From positions 62,001 through 126,000 of the forward strand of contig JAJFKU010000023.1 in the NCBI GenBank assembly GCA_021773035.1: a DNA stretch of 64,000 bases, read 5' to 3'. Of this stretch, positions 33,713 through 42,581 are shown piece by piece (position 1 is the stretch's first letter; each line of letters opens with the position of its first letter). A program made the translations under genes and the position numbers. Source of the stretch: Woeseiaceae bacterium (GTDB lineage Bacteria > Pseudomonadota > Gammaproteobacteria > Steroidobacterales > Woeseiaceae). The notes under the pieces were generated by a model. The model had not been told where the DNA came from. It saw only the letters and a program-made list of their open reading frames with translations, and searched no databases.

Positions 33713-34650
33713 CAGGCGGCAACCTCGGTCGATAAGTCGAACTCATCCTGCGGCAGCTCGCTGGCCGAAGTTCTGATCAGCTCAACGGTGTCCTGCAGCC
33801 CCGGCAATACGCGGGCCAGTGCTGCTGCGTTACTGCGCCACTTGTCCGCTGCTGGCGGCGAAATCGTATACCGCGAAAGCTTCGACTCACCGCGATCCAG
33901 CGCCTCGAGAATTTCGACAGCGGATATACCGCAAAAGTTGCATATCGCCGTTACCGTCGCGGCGGGCGCCTGGACCTGCTGTCCGTAGCTCACCGCCATC
34001 CAGCGATCGCGATCCAGTTTAGTGAGCTCAGCGAGAATGCTCTCATTGGCTGCCTGCCATTGGAACGCCGTGATCTCTTCAAGCGATGCGTCTTTGTAGG
34101 ATTGCCAGCCGGTCGGCAACAGCAGCGACCAGGGTTTACCGCGTTCGGGCAGGGCGGGGTAGGTAACAAATCGCCCGGACTGCCAGGCTTCCATCATGCT
34201 ACTGATGTTTTCGCGCGGGTTTCTGTAGAGGTAGACGAACAACGCATCCGGGAAAATTGCATTCAGTAAAGACACGCGCAGGGCATTTTTCGGCGTTTTT
34301 TCAAGTAGCCGCGGTGGCCGGACCAGCGTCTCCTGTGCGTCCCGAATGCGCCGTCCTCCCGCGTCACGAAGCTTCTCGTAAAACCATGCCCGTATCTGCG
34401 CGTTTGCCTCCGGTATGGAGTCTTCGGCAGACAGCGCGTTGGAATCGCAAAAGCGCGTTCTCGGGTTGAATTGATTGAAGCGCTCGAAAATGCCGTGGCT
34501 TTCACCGCCGATGGTCCAGAAGTCGCTGCTTTGCGTCAGTGTTTCGAACAACAGCGTACTTCCCGAGCGTGGTGCGGCGAGAATGATGACGGGCCGGTCA
34601 AACGGGTAGGTTCCGCGCTTGAACGTGTTTCGGGGAGCTGTGACCGACAT
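33712..34650 (-). CDS. Sulfotransferase family protein
   Basis: A 312-residue PAPS-dependent sulfotransferase. The 5'-phosphosulfate loop is PVIILAAPRSGSTLLFETL near residues 20-38, and the 3'-phosphate site is the FVYLYRNPRENISSM segment near 133-147. The remainder is helical and variable as in the family. It is first in a minus-strand operon with the hydroxylase-like enzyme, App1-like phosphatase and MscS channel. A hydroxyl made by the hydroxylase could be the sulfate acceptor, but that is inference; no PAPS synthesis genes are visible here. Confidence 0.87.
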   Translation of the reverse strand: MSVTAPRNTFKRGTYPFDRPVIILAAPRSGSTLLFETLTQSSDFWTIGGESHGIFERFNQFNPRTRFCDSNALSAEDSIPEANAQIRAWFYEKLRDAGGRRIRDAQETLVRPPRLLEKTPKNALRVSLLNAIFPDALFVYLYRNPRENISSMMEAWQSGRFVTYPALPERGKPWSLLLPTGWQSYKDASLEEITAFQWQAANESILAELTKLDRDRWMAVSYGQQVQAPAATVTAICNFCGISAVEILEALDRGESKLSRYTISPPAADKWRSNAAALARVLPGLQDTVELIRTSASELPQDEFDLSTEVAA

Positions 34651-34700
34651 CGGTCCGATGTTACGCCCAATTAAAAGCTCCGGAAACCCCGGTAACCCGC

Positions 34701-35981
34701 CTAGCTCGGCGAATTTGTCTTATCGCCGGTAATGAGGCGCGCGCCGCGACCGTATGTGATGTACTGCCACAGCCAGTTGCTCGCGACGGTAAACGGACTG
34801 CGGACGCCGATCAAAAAGTAGATATGGGCAAGCCCCCATACCCACCAGGCGAACAGGCCGGAGAAACGCATGAAGGGTAGTTCGATAACGGCCGACTTTC
34901 GACCGATCGTCGCAAGATTTCCGCTGTGCCGATAACGAAATGCCGCGGGCTGTTTTTTCCCCTCCGCTCGTGCGCGGATGACGCTTGCCACATAGCGCCC
35001 CTGTTGTTTTGCTGCGGGCGCGATACCGGGCACCGCAGATCCCTTTGCGTCTTTGACGGCGGCCGTATCTCCAATCACGAAAATATTAGAGTGGTTCGCG
35101 GCCGACAAGTCGTCCGTGACTTTCACCCTGCCGGCGCGGTCCGTTTCAGCGTCGAGCCAGCTACCGGCGGGCGATGCTGCAACGCCCGCCGCCCATAGAA
35201 CGGTAGCTGCGGGGATGGGCTTATTTGCCACCATTACGCCATTGCTGTCGCACTGTGTCACGGCATTGCCGAGCAGTACCTCGACGCCGAGCTTTTGTAG
35301 TGCCGTCTCCGCGTAGTCAGACAATTCGGCTGATAAGGCGGGCAGGACCTTGCTGCCAGCCTCGACCAGGATTACACGCGCACTACGCGAATCGATACGC
35401 CGGAAATCGGCCGCCAGCGTCCGGCGCGCAAGTTCGGCGATAGCGCCGGCGAGTTCTACCCCGGTCGGGCCGGCGCCAACAATGACGAAATTCAGCAGGC
35501 GTTCGCGTTCGGCTGTGTCATCCGTCATCTCGGCGCGTTCAAACGTCATCAGGACGCGGCGCCGGATTTCCGTGGCATCGTCGATGCTCTTGAGCCCCGG
35601 TGCGAACGGCTCCCAGTCCTGATGTCCGAAGTAGGCGTGCCTGGCGCCGGTAGCGAGAACCAGGTAGTCGAAGGATAGCCGCCGGTCAGACAGTAGTACC
35701 TCGTTGCTTTCGACGTTCACGTCAGCGACTTCGTCGAGTAACACGGTGACGTTCTTTTGCCGGCTCAGAATGCCGCGAATGGGCCATGCGATATCGGATG
35801 GCGCAAGGCCGGCGGTCGCTACCTGGTACAGGAGCGGTTGAAACAGGTGATAGTTCTGCCGGTCGATGATCGTAATATCGACATCCGCACGTCGTAGTCC
35901 GCGCGCTGCGAACAGGCCGCCAAAGCCTGCGCCGACGATGACTACGTGGGGTCTCTTTGCTGGATCTGTATTTTCTGCCAC
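34701..35981 (-). CDS. ndh: Type II NADH dehydrogenase
   Basis: A 426-residue FAD enzyme that passes electrons from NADH to quinone without pumping protons. The FAD dinucleotide fold is VVIVGAGFGGLFAARGL (residues about 13-29), the NAD fold NFVIVGAGPTGVELAGAIAE (about 163-182), and the FAD contact is NIFVIGDTAAVKD followed by VPGIAPAAKQQGRYVA. The C-terminal FAWWVWGLAHIYFLIGVRSP is the amphipathic membrane anchor typical of Ndh. It reads on the same strand as RstAB and follows by 34 bases, so read-through is possible. Confidence 0.93.
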   Translation of the reverse strand: MAENTDPAKRPHVVIVGAGFGGLFAARGLRRADVDITIIDRQNYHLFQPLLYQVATAGLAPSDIAWPIRGILSRQKNVTVLLDEVADVNVESNEVLLSDRRLSFDYLVLATGARHAYFGHQDWEPFAPGLKSIDDATEIRRRVLMTFERAEMTDDTAERERLLNFVIVGAGPTGVELAGAIAELARRTLAADFRRIDSRSARVILVEAGSKVLPALSAELSDYAETALQKLGVEVLLGNAVTQCDSNGVMVANKPIPAATVLWAAGVAASPAGSWLDAETDRAGRVKVTDDLSAANHSNIFVIGDTAAVKDAKGSAVPGIAPAAKQQGRYVASVIRARAEGKKQPAAFRYRHSGNLATIGRKSAVIELPFMRFSGLFAWWVWGLAHIYFLIGVRSPFTVASNWLWQYITYGRGARLITGDKTNSPS

Positions 35982-36015
35982 TTTCGTTGTTTACCTTCGA
36001 CTGGAACCGGTGGCG

Positions 36016-36723
36016 CTATCGCCACGCTCCCGGTACCAATACATAGCCCTTTGAGCGAACGGTTTTGATTCGCGATGGTACACCCGAATCATCGCCGAGT
36101 TTTTTTCTCAGCAGGCTGATCTTATTGTCGATCGTTCTGTCCAGCCCGTCGTAGCGTCCACCCGAAAGCTGCTGCATGATTTCATCCCGGCTGAGGATGC
36201 TGCCGGCGCGTCTGGCGAGAATGGCGAGCAGGTCAAACTCGGCAGATGTTAACTGCACCTCCTCTCCGGCCAGGTTGACGGAGCGCTGCGCAAGGTCAAT
36301 CCGCAGATCGTCGAAATTGAGTTGAGTGGGGTCATCGGCCGTGCTGGCGTCAGCCGGGCCGCGTCGCAGAAATGCTTTGACTTTGGCCAGTAGTAAGCGC
36401 GGTTTGACCGGTTTGATCAGATAGTCGTCCGCGCCGATCTCCAGGCCGACAATCTGATCGATCTCGTCCTCGCGCGCCGTAAACATGATGACGTAGCCGT
36501 TGTAGCTTGGCCTAATCTCGCGGCAGACAGTAAGACCGTCTTTGCCCGGTAACATGATGTCCAGTATCACGAGGTCAGGTTGCCCGGCGATTATTTCATC
36601 GACCGCAGCGGTTCCGTTGTCAATGACGCTCACTGCGAAGCCCTCACCCGTCAGGTATTCCCGAACGGCGTCAGCCAGTGCTTTGTCGTCTTCAACCAGA
36701 AGAATTTTCGAACCGTTGTTCAT
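36016..36723 (-). CDS. rstA: RstA-like OmpR-family response regulator
   Basis: A 235-residue regulator: acidic pair EDD (11-13), phosphoacceptor D55 (LVILDIMLPGKDG), MFTARED, and K105-region YLIKPVKP, then a winged helix (about 130-230) ending KTVRSKGYVLVPG. It starts 4 bases after the kinase stop, so they form one operon. Its sequence and the partner kinase resemble RstAB of enteric bacteria. The symbol rests on family similarity only; the regulon may differ. An OmpW-like gene divergent from the operon is a plausible target. Confidence 0.88.
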   Translation of the reverse strand: MNNGSKILLVEDDKALADAVREYLTGEGFAVSVIDNGTAAVDEIIAGQPDLVILDIMLPGKDGLTVCREIRPSYNGYVIMFTAREDEIDQIVGLEIGADDYLIKPVKPRLLLAKVKAFLRRGPADASTADDPTQLNFDDLRIDLAQRSVNLAGEEVQLTSAEFDLLAILARRAGSILSRDEIMQQLSGGRYDGLDRTIDNKISLLRKKLGDDSGVPSRIKTVRSKGYVLVPGAWR

Positions 36724-36727
36724 TGCT

Positions 36728-38377
36728 CTAACTCCGTTCTGTCAGCGGCCAGCGGAGAACGAACTTCGCGCCTGCCATATCGGAATCCTCTACCCACACT
36801 TCGCCGGTGTGCCAGCTAGCTATCTGTCTAACAATCGCCAGACCGAGTCCGGTGCCGCCGGAGTCCCGATTGCGGCTTTCGTCACGACGAACGAATGGTT
36901 CGAAGATTCTGGTCCGTTCCTGATAGTCAACGCCCGGGCCATCGTCTGACACCGAGATTTCGCAGTAATCATCAATCTTTACCGCTGACACCTTGATACT
37001 GGACTTTGCAAACCGCGCGGCGTTCAGTACCAGATTGCTGATGGCGCGACTCATATAGTAGCGCTCAAGTGCCACCGGAAACGTTCCGTCCGGCAGGATG
37101 ACCTGAATATCGGGGCCAGCGTCGTTATTCCGCCAGTTCTCTCTTTCGCTTTGTAACCACTCACCAATCTGAACCGACTCCATGGTGAAGCTCGGTTTCT
37201 CCCTGTCGAATCGTGCGTACTGAAGCATCTCCGCAACCATCGTTTTCAGCTGGTCGACAGAGTGCTCGATACGGCCAAGCTGCCGGTTACGTTCTTCGAT
37301 ATCGGTGCTCTGTCGCGCCAGTTCAATATTGAACTCGATGCGGGAAATCGGTGTGCGCAGTTCGTGGGAAACGGCATTTATCAGCGCCTTATTCGACTGG
37401 ACCAGGCTCTGTATCTTGCCGGCCATCTGATTAAAAATGTCGATCAGGTGGTTGCTCTTGCTGCCGCGAATCGGTGCCGCACGCGCAGCGAAATTCCCCT
37501 GTCCGAAGGCCGCAGTAGCATTCGAGAGTTGATTCATCGAACGCCATGTTGGTGCCAGCCAAAGAACCAGAGGAATCAATACGACCAGGCCGAGGATAAT
37601 ATAGTAAGCGCTGATCACAGGATAAAAGCGTCTTAATGTCGGTGGGCTGAACGGCCCCAGTACCAGGGCGTTGTCGGCAAACTTCTTGTAGACAAGTTCG
37701 GCTGGATAATCGGCAGTGATGCTGTCCTCGGTTGCTATCGTGACGATACGACCGGCTTCAAGCTCGGCGAGCTGCGCCTTCGTCAGATCCAGATCGGCAG
37801 CAGTGGCTAAGTCGACGGGATAGCCGAAATTGCCGGACGCCGCTTCGATTATTGCGGTCCAGGTTTCTTGCGGTTGATTCCGCAACAGGTTTTCCAACAA
37901 CAGCAGCGTACCCATGTTTCCGCGCTGGGCTTCGGTGACCAGGTGTGCAGCGGTCTCCTTGGTTTTGTCGAAAACGAGGACCTGTCGGGAATCGTCAAGC
38001 AACCGGTATGCGGAGTATGTCGATGGGTCACCGACAACGTCGGAGTTTCGCAGCCGTGCCATGCTTTCGACATCCAGATCGATGTCTTTCAGGTCCTGTA
38101 GAGTTACCGCGAATCCGAACCCGGGTGCCCATCGAGCAAGCTGATCAGGCCGCCGATCCACGGATACCGAATTGAGCTCGGCTGCCAGCAGTTCGACGGT
38201 GCCGCCATTCAGGTATTCAACCTCCCAACGCTGTACGGATTCCAAAAGCGCACCCTGGAAAAGAGGGAACAGCAGGGCCTGCGAAAGTCCGGCAGTGATC
38301 GCGAGAATAGCAATCGCCTGAAGAATTGCCTTCAAGAGGCTTCGACCACCCTGTAACTGTTTGATTTCCTGATTCAT
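36728..38377 (-). CDS. rstB: RstB-like sensor histidine kinase
   Basis: A 549-residue membrane kinase. Transmembrane helices at about 15-35 and 250-275 bracket a periplasmic sensor of about 210 residues, longer than enteric RstB. The linker WLAPTWRSMNQLSNATAAFG and HAMP match RstB, followed by HisKA with the phospho-His near 337 (AVSHELRTPISRIEFNIE) and HATPase motifs NLVLNAARFA, VSDDGPGV and SGGTGLGLAIVRQ. It is the first gene of the operon and faces the OmpW-like gene over 270 bases. Confidence 0.88.
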   Translation of the reverse strand: MNQEIKQLQGGRSLLKAILQAIAILAITAGLSQALLFPLFQGALLESVQRWEVEYLNGGTVELLAAELNSVSVDRRPDQLARWAPGFGFAVTLQDLKDIDLDVESMARLRNSDVVGDPSTYSAYRLLDDSRQVLVFDKTKETAAHLVTEAQRGNMGTLLLLENLLRNQPQETWTAIIEAASGNFGYPVDLATAADLDLTKAQLAELEAGRIVTIATEDSITADYPAELVYKKFADNALVLGPFSPPTLRRFYPVISAYYIILGLVVLIPLVLWLAPTWRSMNQLSNATAAFGQGNFAARAAPIRGSKSNHLIDIFNQMAGKIQSLVQSNKALINAVSHELRTPISRIEFNIELARQSTDIEERNRQLGRIEHSVDQLKTMVAEMLQYARFDREKPSFTMESVQIGEWLQSERENWRNNDAGPDIQVILPDGTFPVALERYYMSRAISNLVLNAARFAKSSIKVSAVKIDDYCEISVSDDGPGVDYQERTRIFEPFVRRDESRNRDSGGTGLGLAIVRQIASWHTGEVWVEDSDMAGAKFVLRWPLTERS

Positions 38378-38426
38378 TTCGCTTCAACTGCCGATCTGAG
38401 GTCACCAGTATGCCCGATCAAACTTC

Positions 38427-38529
38427 CGGAAATGTCTTGTTCTGTCCGGTTCCGTCGCGTCCTTGATACGGTCCTGCGGGCGACGTGCCGCCGGTCGCGG
38501 TTTCGTCTCAACCGACCCGGACATTTCCG
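38427..38529. promoter_or_regulatory. Separated 10-bp inverted repeat in the RstB/OmpW divergent region
   Basis: CGGAAATGTC (38427-38436) recurs inverted as GACATTTCCG (38520-38529), 83 bases apart, in the 270-base region between the divergent kinase and OmpW-like genes. The spacing allows looping or two independent sites. The region has no gene and should contain both promoters. Confidence 0.35.
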
Positions 38530-38647
38530 TACAGCGTGCGACAAAACCGGAACGAAACCCGTTTCTTCCGTCTCTAGACTTTCCCTGTCGGCGCACACAA
38601 CGCGCCCTGAACCGAAACACAGCGACATACACCTAGAGGAAACAACA

Positions 38648-39316
38648 ATGAAACACCTACGTAGCAACATAGTCGCGACCGTCATGTTCGCCATGACAGT
38701 CGCTGTAGTCAGCAGTCTGCCGTTGACTGCTCAGGCCGATGAGCCATCCCGCTGGAACCTGAAGGGCGGCCTCGTTCTGATTGACACCAGTGATCCCTTC
38801 GCAATCGATAAGCCGTCCGGCGGCCAGGTTCACGCAGGTGGTAATGCTGCACTCGGCGCATTTGTCGGCATTGAGTACCGGCTCTCGAATCTGATCGGCC
38901 TGGAATTGGCGGCAAGCTATGGGAAGTCGCCCGATGTCAACGACAGCAGCAATGCGAACAATGACGAAATCGGAGGCGGCCCGGGTTTCGTGCCGGTGCT
39001 CGCTGGCGCCAACTTTCACTTTAAGAATACCGGCAATATCGATATCTATGCCGGGCCGAGGATAGCGTTTGTCAGCTTCGGCGATTTTGACCTGGATATT
39101 GACGGGCAGAAGACACGCTTCGAAGTCGACGACGACTTCGCCTGGGGCGCCACGGCAGGAATCGACTACCGGTTCGGCGACAGTCGTTGGTCGCTAATCG
39201 CCGAAGTGACGTATCTGGATGTCGACATGGAAATTTCGGAGCGTGGCAGCACCAGCACCGTCACAACCCAGTTCGATCCGCTCATTGTCAATCTTGGCGC
39301 CTCATTCCGCTTCTAG
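38648..39316 (+). CDS. OmpW-like outer-membrane beta-barrel protein
   Basis: A 222-residue protein with a signal peptide (residues 1-31, ending AQA) and alternating strands for a small eight-stranded barrel, ending in ASFRF with C-terminal Phe. RWNLKGGLVLIDTSDP, FVGIEYRLSNLIGLEL and VNLGASFRF fit the OmpW family, which forms small hydrophobic channels. ATG 38648 with AGAGGA at 38635-38640 decides the start over longer readings. The lipoprotein gene follows after 12 bases. Divergence from RstAB suggests control by it. Confidence 0.85.
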   Translation: MKHLRSNIVATVMFAMTVAVVSSLPLTAQADEPSRWNLKGGLVLIDTSDPFAIDKPSGGQVHAGGNAALGAFVGIEYRLSNLIGLELAASYGKSPDVNDSSNANNDEIGGGPGFVPVLAGANFHFKNTGNIDIYAGPRIAFVSFGDFDLDIDGQKTRFEVDDDFAWGATAGIDYRFGDSRWSLIAEVTYLDVDMEISERGSTSTVTTQFDPLIVNLGASFRF

Positions 39317-39328
39317 GGAGTAATCACA

Positions 39329-39739
39329 ATGAGAATATCAATGTGCGTATTTCTGCTCTCGATTCTGCTACAGGGTTGCGCGGCGAACATGGCAGCGTCG
39401 GGACAAAACGGACCCGATATGAACGTGGTCAAGCGACAACAGACACGGGATGACGTTGAACGGATGCTGGGGTTGCCAAAAGATACGATTCAAAGAAGTG
39501 ACGGCGAAATCGTCGAACTCTACATCGTTGAGGCACGTACCGAGCCGAGCAAGACGCGAGCGGTGGGCCACGCAACGGCAGATCTGTTCACGTTCGGTCT
39601 ATGGGAGTTTGTAGGTGGGCCTATCGAGGCTTACAACGGAAGGCGGCAGCGCGTGGTGGTTCAGTACGATGAGGAGGATCGGGTGGTATCGGTGATGACC
39701 GACCGGCAGTCGGGCGTCATCGGCCAGGCCTATCAGTGA
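39329..39739 (+). CDS. Small SmpA/OmlA-like outer-membrane lipoprotein
   Basis: A 136-residue lipoprotein with signal MRISMCVFLLSILLQG and lipobox LLQGC at Cys17. The mature part has TRDDVERMLGLPKDTIQRSD, reminiscent of the SmpA/OmlA (BamE-type) fold, then a GLWEFVGGPIEAY turn and short strands. GGGAG precedes the ATG. It follows the OmpW-like gene by 12 bases and is probably cotranscribed. No specific role can be given. Confidence 0.82.
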   Translation: MRISMCVFLLSILLQGCAANMAASGQNGPDMNVVKRQQTRDDVERMLGLPKDTIQRSDGEIVELYIVEARTEPSKTRAVGHATADLFTFGLWEFVGGPIEAYNGRRQRVVVQYDEEDRVVSVMTDRQSGVIGQAYQ

Positions 39740-39768
39740 GCCAATTGAAACAGGAGTTAAACGGCGGC

Positions 39769-39800
39769 GGTCGAACCCTTCGTTAATGTTGGGTTCGACC
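39769..39800 (+). terminator. Hairpin after the lipoprotein gene
   Basis: GGTCGAACCC and GGGTTCGACC form a perfect 10-bp stem with a 12-nt loop about 30 bases past the lipoprotein stop. No T-run follows, so this may be a terminator of the non-canonical type seen elsewhere in the window. Confidence 0.55.
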
Positions 39801-39899
39801 TGATCTCGTACCAGCCACGGAGAGTGCTGCAGGGGCTGCCGACCGATATTCATTCCATGAAACGTCTAAATGGGCGAAACCGGAAAGGGGATGGATATC

Positions 39900-40925
39900 A
39901 TGAACAAACTTGCAACGATATGGCTGCTGGCGCTGGTCGCAGTCTCACTAAATCTCTCGCAACCTGCTCAGGCATCTGGACAGGGCGCTTGCTCAAAAAC
40001 CAGTCAGCTGATGCGCTCGGCGTGTTTTGCGGAAACGCGCGACGATTTCCTGGTGCAGAAGGCGAAGTGTTTTAACGAGTCCGAGCGTTACGAAAAGCGC
40101 GAATGCATCGTCGAAGCCAGGGAAGAGCGAGACGAGGTCCACGAGGCGTGTTTCGATCAATACGAAGCACGCGAGGAAGTCTGCGACGCGTTGGGGCAGG
40201 CAGCTTACGATCCGTCATTCGAGGCCGAGGATTTCGAAACCAGCCTGGGCTCGCTGACTACGCCAAACGACTATTTTCCGATGTCCGTCGGACACGTCTG
40301 GACCTATGGCGGTGACGAGGAAATCATGGTCGAAGTGCTTGACGAAACCAAGCACATCGACGACATCACCTGCTTTGTCGTGCGCGATATCGTGTTCGCC
40401 GACGGCTTGCTGGTCGAGGATACGGACGACTGGTTCGCCGTGAATCGCAACGATGGCGCGATCTGGTATTGCGGCGAGGAAGTCAAAGACTTCGAGTATT
40501 TCGATGGCGATTCGCCCAGTGTGCCGGAACTGGTCGCTATCGATGGCTCATTCAAAGTTGAAAGAGATGGCGATCGCGCGGGCATTTTCTTCCCCGGCTA
40601 TCCGCAGGTAGGCGATATCTACCGGCAGGAGTTTTCGCTGGGCAACGCCGAAGACATGGCTGAAGTGGTGTCTACGACATACAGCTATGGACAGGATTCC
40701 GAGCTCGATGAACTCGTACCGCAGGAACTCGCCGAACTTCTCTGCAACAATAACTGTATCGTAGTCGCGGAAACCACGCCGATAGAACCGGATGTGTTCG
40801 AATACAAGTACTTTGCACCCGGCATTGGTTTTTTCGTCGGTACGAGTCCGCCGGACGAAGAGGTCGTATTCCTGACCGGCTGTAGTTTCAATTCAGTTTG
40901 CGACGCCCTGCCGGCTGACGATTAG
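39900..40925 (+). CDS. Exported six-cysteine protein of unknown function
   Basis: A 341-residue protein with a signal peptide (MNKLATIWLLALVAVSLNLS.., cleaved after QAS near residue 26). The mature N-terminus has six cysteines at 31, 42, 57, 69, 84 and 95 within charged helical sequence, likely disulfide-linked helices. The C-terminal part begins YFPMSVGHVWTYGGDEE, typical of secreted beta-rich domains in surface proteins, and contains further cysteines (about 158, 200, 280, 285, 330). I do not recognise the family. ATG 39900 fits the signal peptide; an ATG 9 bases upstream is also possible. It appears monocistronic. Confidence 0.75.
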   Translation: MNKLATIWLLALVAVSLNLSQPAQASGQGACSKTSQLMRSACFAETRDDFLVQKAKCFNESERYEKRECIVEAREERDEVHEACFDQYEAREEVCDALGQAAYDPSFEAEDFETSLGSLTTPNDYFPMSVGHVWTYGGDEEIMVEVLDETKHIDDITCFVVRDIVFADGLLVEDTDDWFAVNRNDGAIWYCGEEVKDFEYFDGDSPSVPELVAIDGSFKVERDGDRAGIFFPGYPQVGDIYRQEFSLGNAEDMAEVVSTTYSYGQDSELDELVPQELAELLCNNNCIVVAETTPIEPDVFEYKYFAPGIGFFVGTSPPDEEVVFLTGCSFNSVCDALPADD

Positions 40926-40957
40926 TCTTTGCGCTGCCGAGTGTAGTGATACCGGTC

Positions 40958-41905
40958 TCATCCTCTCCGTAATTCAAGCGGCGTGCAGCCGTAGTGCCGC
41001 TTGAATGTACGGGCGAGGGTGCGGGCCGATGCAAATCCCGTGGATCCGGCAACAACTTCCAGCGACGTAGCCGTGTACTTGACCAGGTTGTAGGCTTTCA
41101 TTATTCGCCAGTCCTTGATGTAGGCCATCGGCGCGACGCCAACAACGTCCTGGAATCGGCGTACCAGTGTCGCTCGCGACATTCCGACGCGTTCGCCCAG
41201 CGACGAGAGCGTCCATTCGAACGCCGGGTCCTGATGGATCAGTGTCAGCGCACGATAGACACGTCGATCGCGCAGCGCTGCCAGGAAGCCGCTTACGTCG
41301 TCGTTATTGCTGATGTAATCGTTAAGAAGTTGCAGATACAGGACCTCGGTAAGGCGGTCGGCGATGCGGCTGCTGCTGCCTTTGTAGTCGCGTAATTCGG
41401 TGTCGATCAAGGTCACAAGGGACCAGGCCGGTCCGGCCGATCCGAGCTTTGGAAAATGCAGTATTTCGGGAAGAGCATCGAGAATCGGATGCGAAGCACC
41501 TTGCTCGAAATGCACCATGCCGCATATCAGCCGGTTCGTGATCTGGCCGTTTTGGAAAAGCGGGTTGCCGAGTTCGCAGGCCTTTCCCGCCCGGTCGCTG
41601 GATGTCAGCACGCGGCCCGGCTGATCGGCGATCCAGTGCGAGCTGCCGTTCGGCAGCATGACGATGTCTTTCTCTCCCGCTTTGACGGCATCCTGACCAT
41701 CGGCGCCGACAAAGCATTCGCCGGACAACACGATATGAAATCGTGGAATGCCGCCTTCAGCCAGCGATATTCCCCATGGAGCCGCGAGGTCCGAGCGAAA
41801 AAAAATCGAGCCGCGAAAGCGCAGCGTTTCCAGGATATCGCCGAGTACATCGAATGCCAGATCGTGATTGAGCCGTTCAGACACCAGTTTGATTCTCCGG
41901 GGCAC
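40958..41905 (-). CDS. AraC-family regulator with cupin N-terminus
   Basis: A 315-residue regulator. The N-terminal cupin_6-type sensor (about 15-190) includes LPNGSSHWIAD. The C-terminal AraC DNA-binding domain has two helix-turn-helix units (WTLSSLGERVGMSRATLVRR and TSLEVVAGSTGFASARTLAR) and ends RTFKRHYGCTPLELRRG. It is divergent from a tandem of cytochrome P460 genes with 59 bases between, so it probably controls them. Members of this subfamily often respond to small aldehydes or quinones; the inducer here is unknown. Confidence 0.87.
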   Translation of the reverse strand: MPRRIKLVSERLNHDLAFDVLGDILETLRFRGSIFFRSDLAAPWGISLAEGGIPRFHIVLSGECFVGADGQDAVKAGEKDIVMLPNGSSHWIADQPGRVLTSSDRAGKACELGNPLFQNGQITNRLICGMVHFEQGASHPILDALPEILHFPKLGSAGPAWSLVTLIDTELRDYKGSSSRIADRLTEVLYLQLLNDYISNNDDVSGFLAALRDRRVYRALTLIHQDPAFEWTLSSLGERVGMSRATLVRRFQDVVGVAPMAYIKDWRIMKAYNLVKYTATSLEVVAGSTGFASARTLARTFKRHYGCTPLELRRG

Positions 41906-41964
41906 CGTGCCGAATAACGAGGCCTCCTATCATCTGCCGCACTGAGGATTTAGGGAGATTCGAC

Positions 41965-42579
41965 ATGTTCAGAAACACATTAACACTATCCATAAGCTTG
42001 CTGGGGCTAATACTGGCGCTCACCGCTACTGGCGCGGCGGCGGAAGAGTACTTTACGATCGAGGACGGCAAGCTGGAAAGGCCGACCGGATACCGCGAGT
42101 GGGTTTACGTCGGTACCCCGCTTACACCGAACGATCTCAACGACGGCAAAGCGGCCTTCCCCGAATTCCATAACGTCTATATCGACCCCGACAGCTGGGC
42201 CCACTGGAAAAAGACCGGCGAGTTTCGTGAAGGAACGATCCTGGTCAAAGAACTGGTTGCCGTCGGATCGAAGGCGGCCGTCAGTGGCAACGGCTACTTT
42301 CAGGGAGACTTTGTCGGGCTCGAGGCAACGATAAAAAGCAAAAAGCACTTTGCGAGCGAACCCGGAAACTGGGCTTACTATAGTTTTTCCACACCCGATC
42401 TCAAATCTTTAACCGAAACAGCCGAGAAATTCCCCGCTGCCTCGTGCAATTCCTGCCATGCGGGCGCTGCCGCCGATGATTTCGTTTTCACCCAGTACTA
42501 TCCGGTATTGCGTGAAGGCAAGGCCACTGGCGCCGATGCCGTGGGCGGCACACAATCCGACCTGGTCCGGGAGGAGTAG
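41965..42579 (+). CDS. Cytochrome P460-family periplasmic c-heme protein 1
   Basis: A 204-residue exported protein. The signal peptide ends near GAAAEE (residue about 25). A P460-type beta-sheet core has FHNVYIDPDSW, GTILVKEL and GNWAYYSF, and the c-type heme motif CNSCH lies near residue 157. P460 proteins oxidise hydroxylamine or bind nitric oxide using a Lys-crosslinked heme. The Lys cannot be assigned from sequence alone. The next gene begins 3 bases later and encodes a paralogue, so they form one transcript. Confidence 0.85.
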   Translation: MFRNTLTLSISLLGLILALTATGAAAEEYFTIEDGKLERPTGYREWVYVGTPLTPNDLNDGKAAFPEFHNVYIDPDSWAHWKKTGEFREGTILVKELVAVGSKAAVSGNGYFQGDFVGLEATIKSKKHFASEPGNWAYYSFSTPDLKSLTETAEKFPAASCNSCHAGAAADDFVFTQYYPVLREGKATGADAVGGTQSDLVREE

Positions 42580-42581
42580 TC

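Noticed and set aside
38432-38647. Longer N-terminus for the OmpW-like protein
   Set aside because: The upstream 72 codons lack a signal peptide, while ATG 38648 has AGAGGA and begins a classical signal sequence.
34500-39740. Search for tRNA, rRNA or phage/attachment sites in gaps around here and elsewhere
   Set aside because: No cloverleaf, rRNA segment, integrase or transposase gene is visible in any gap of the window.
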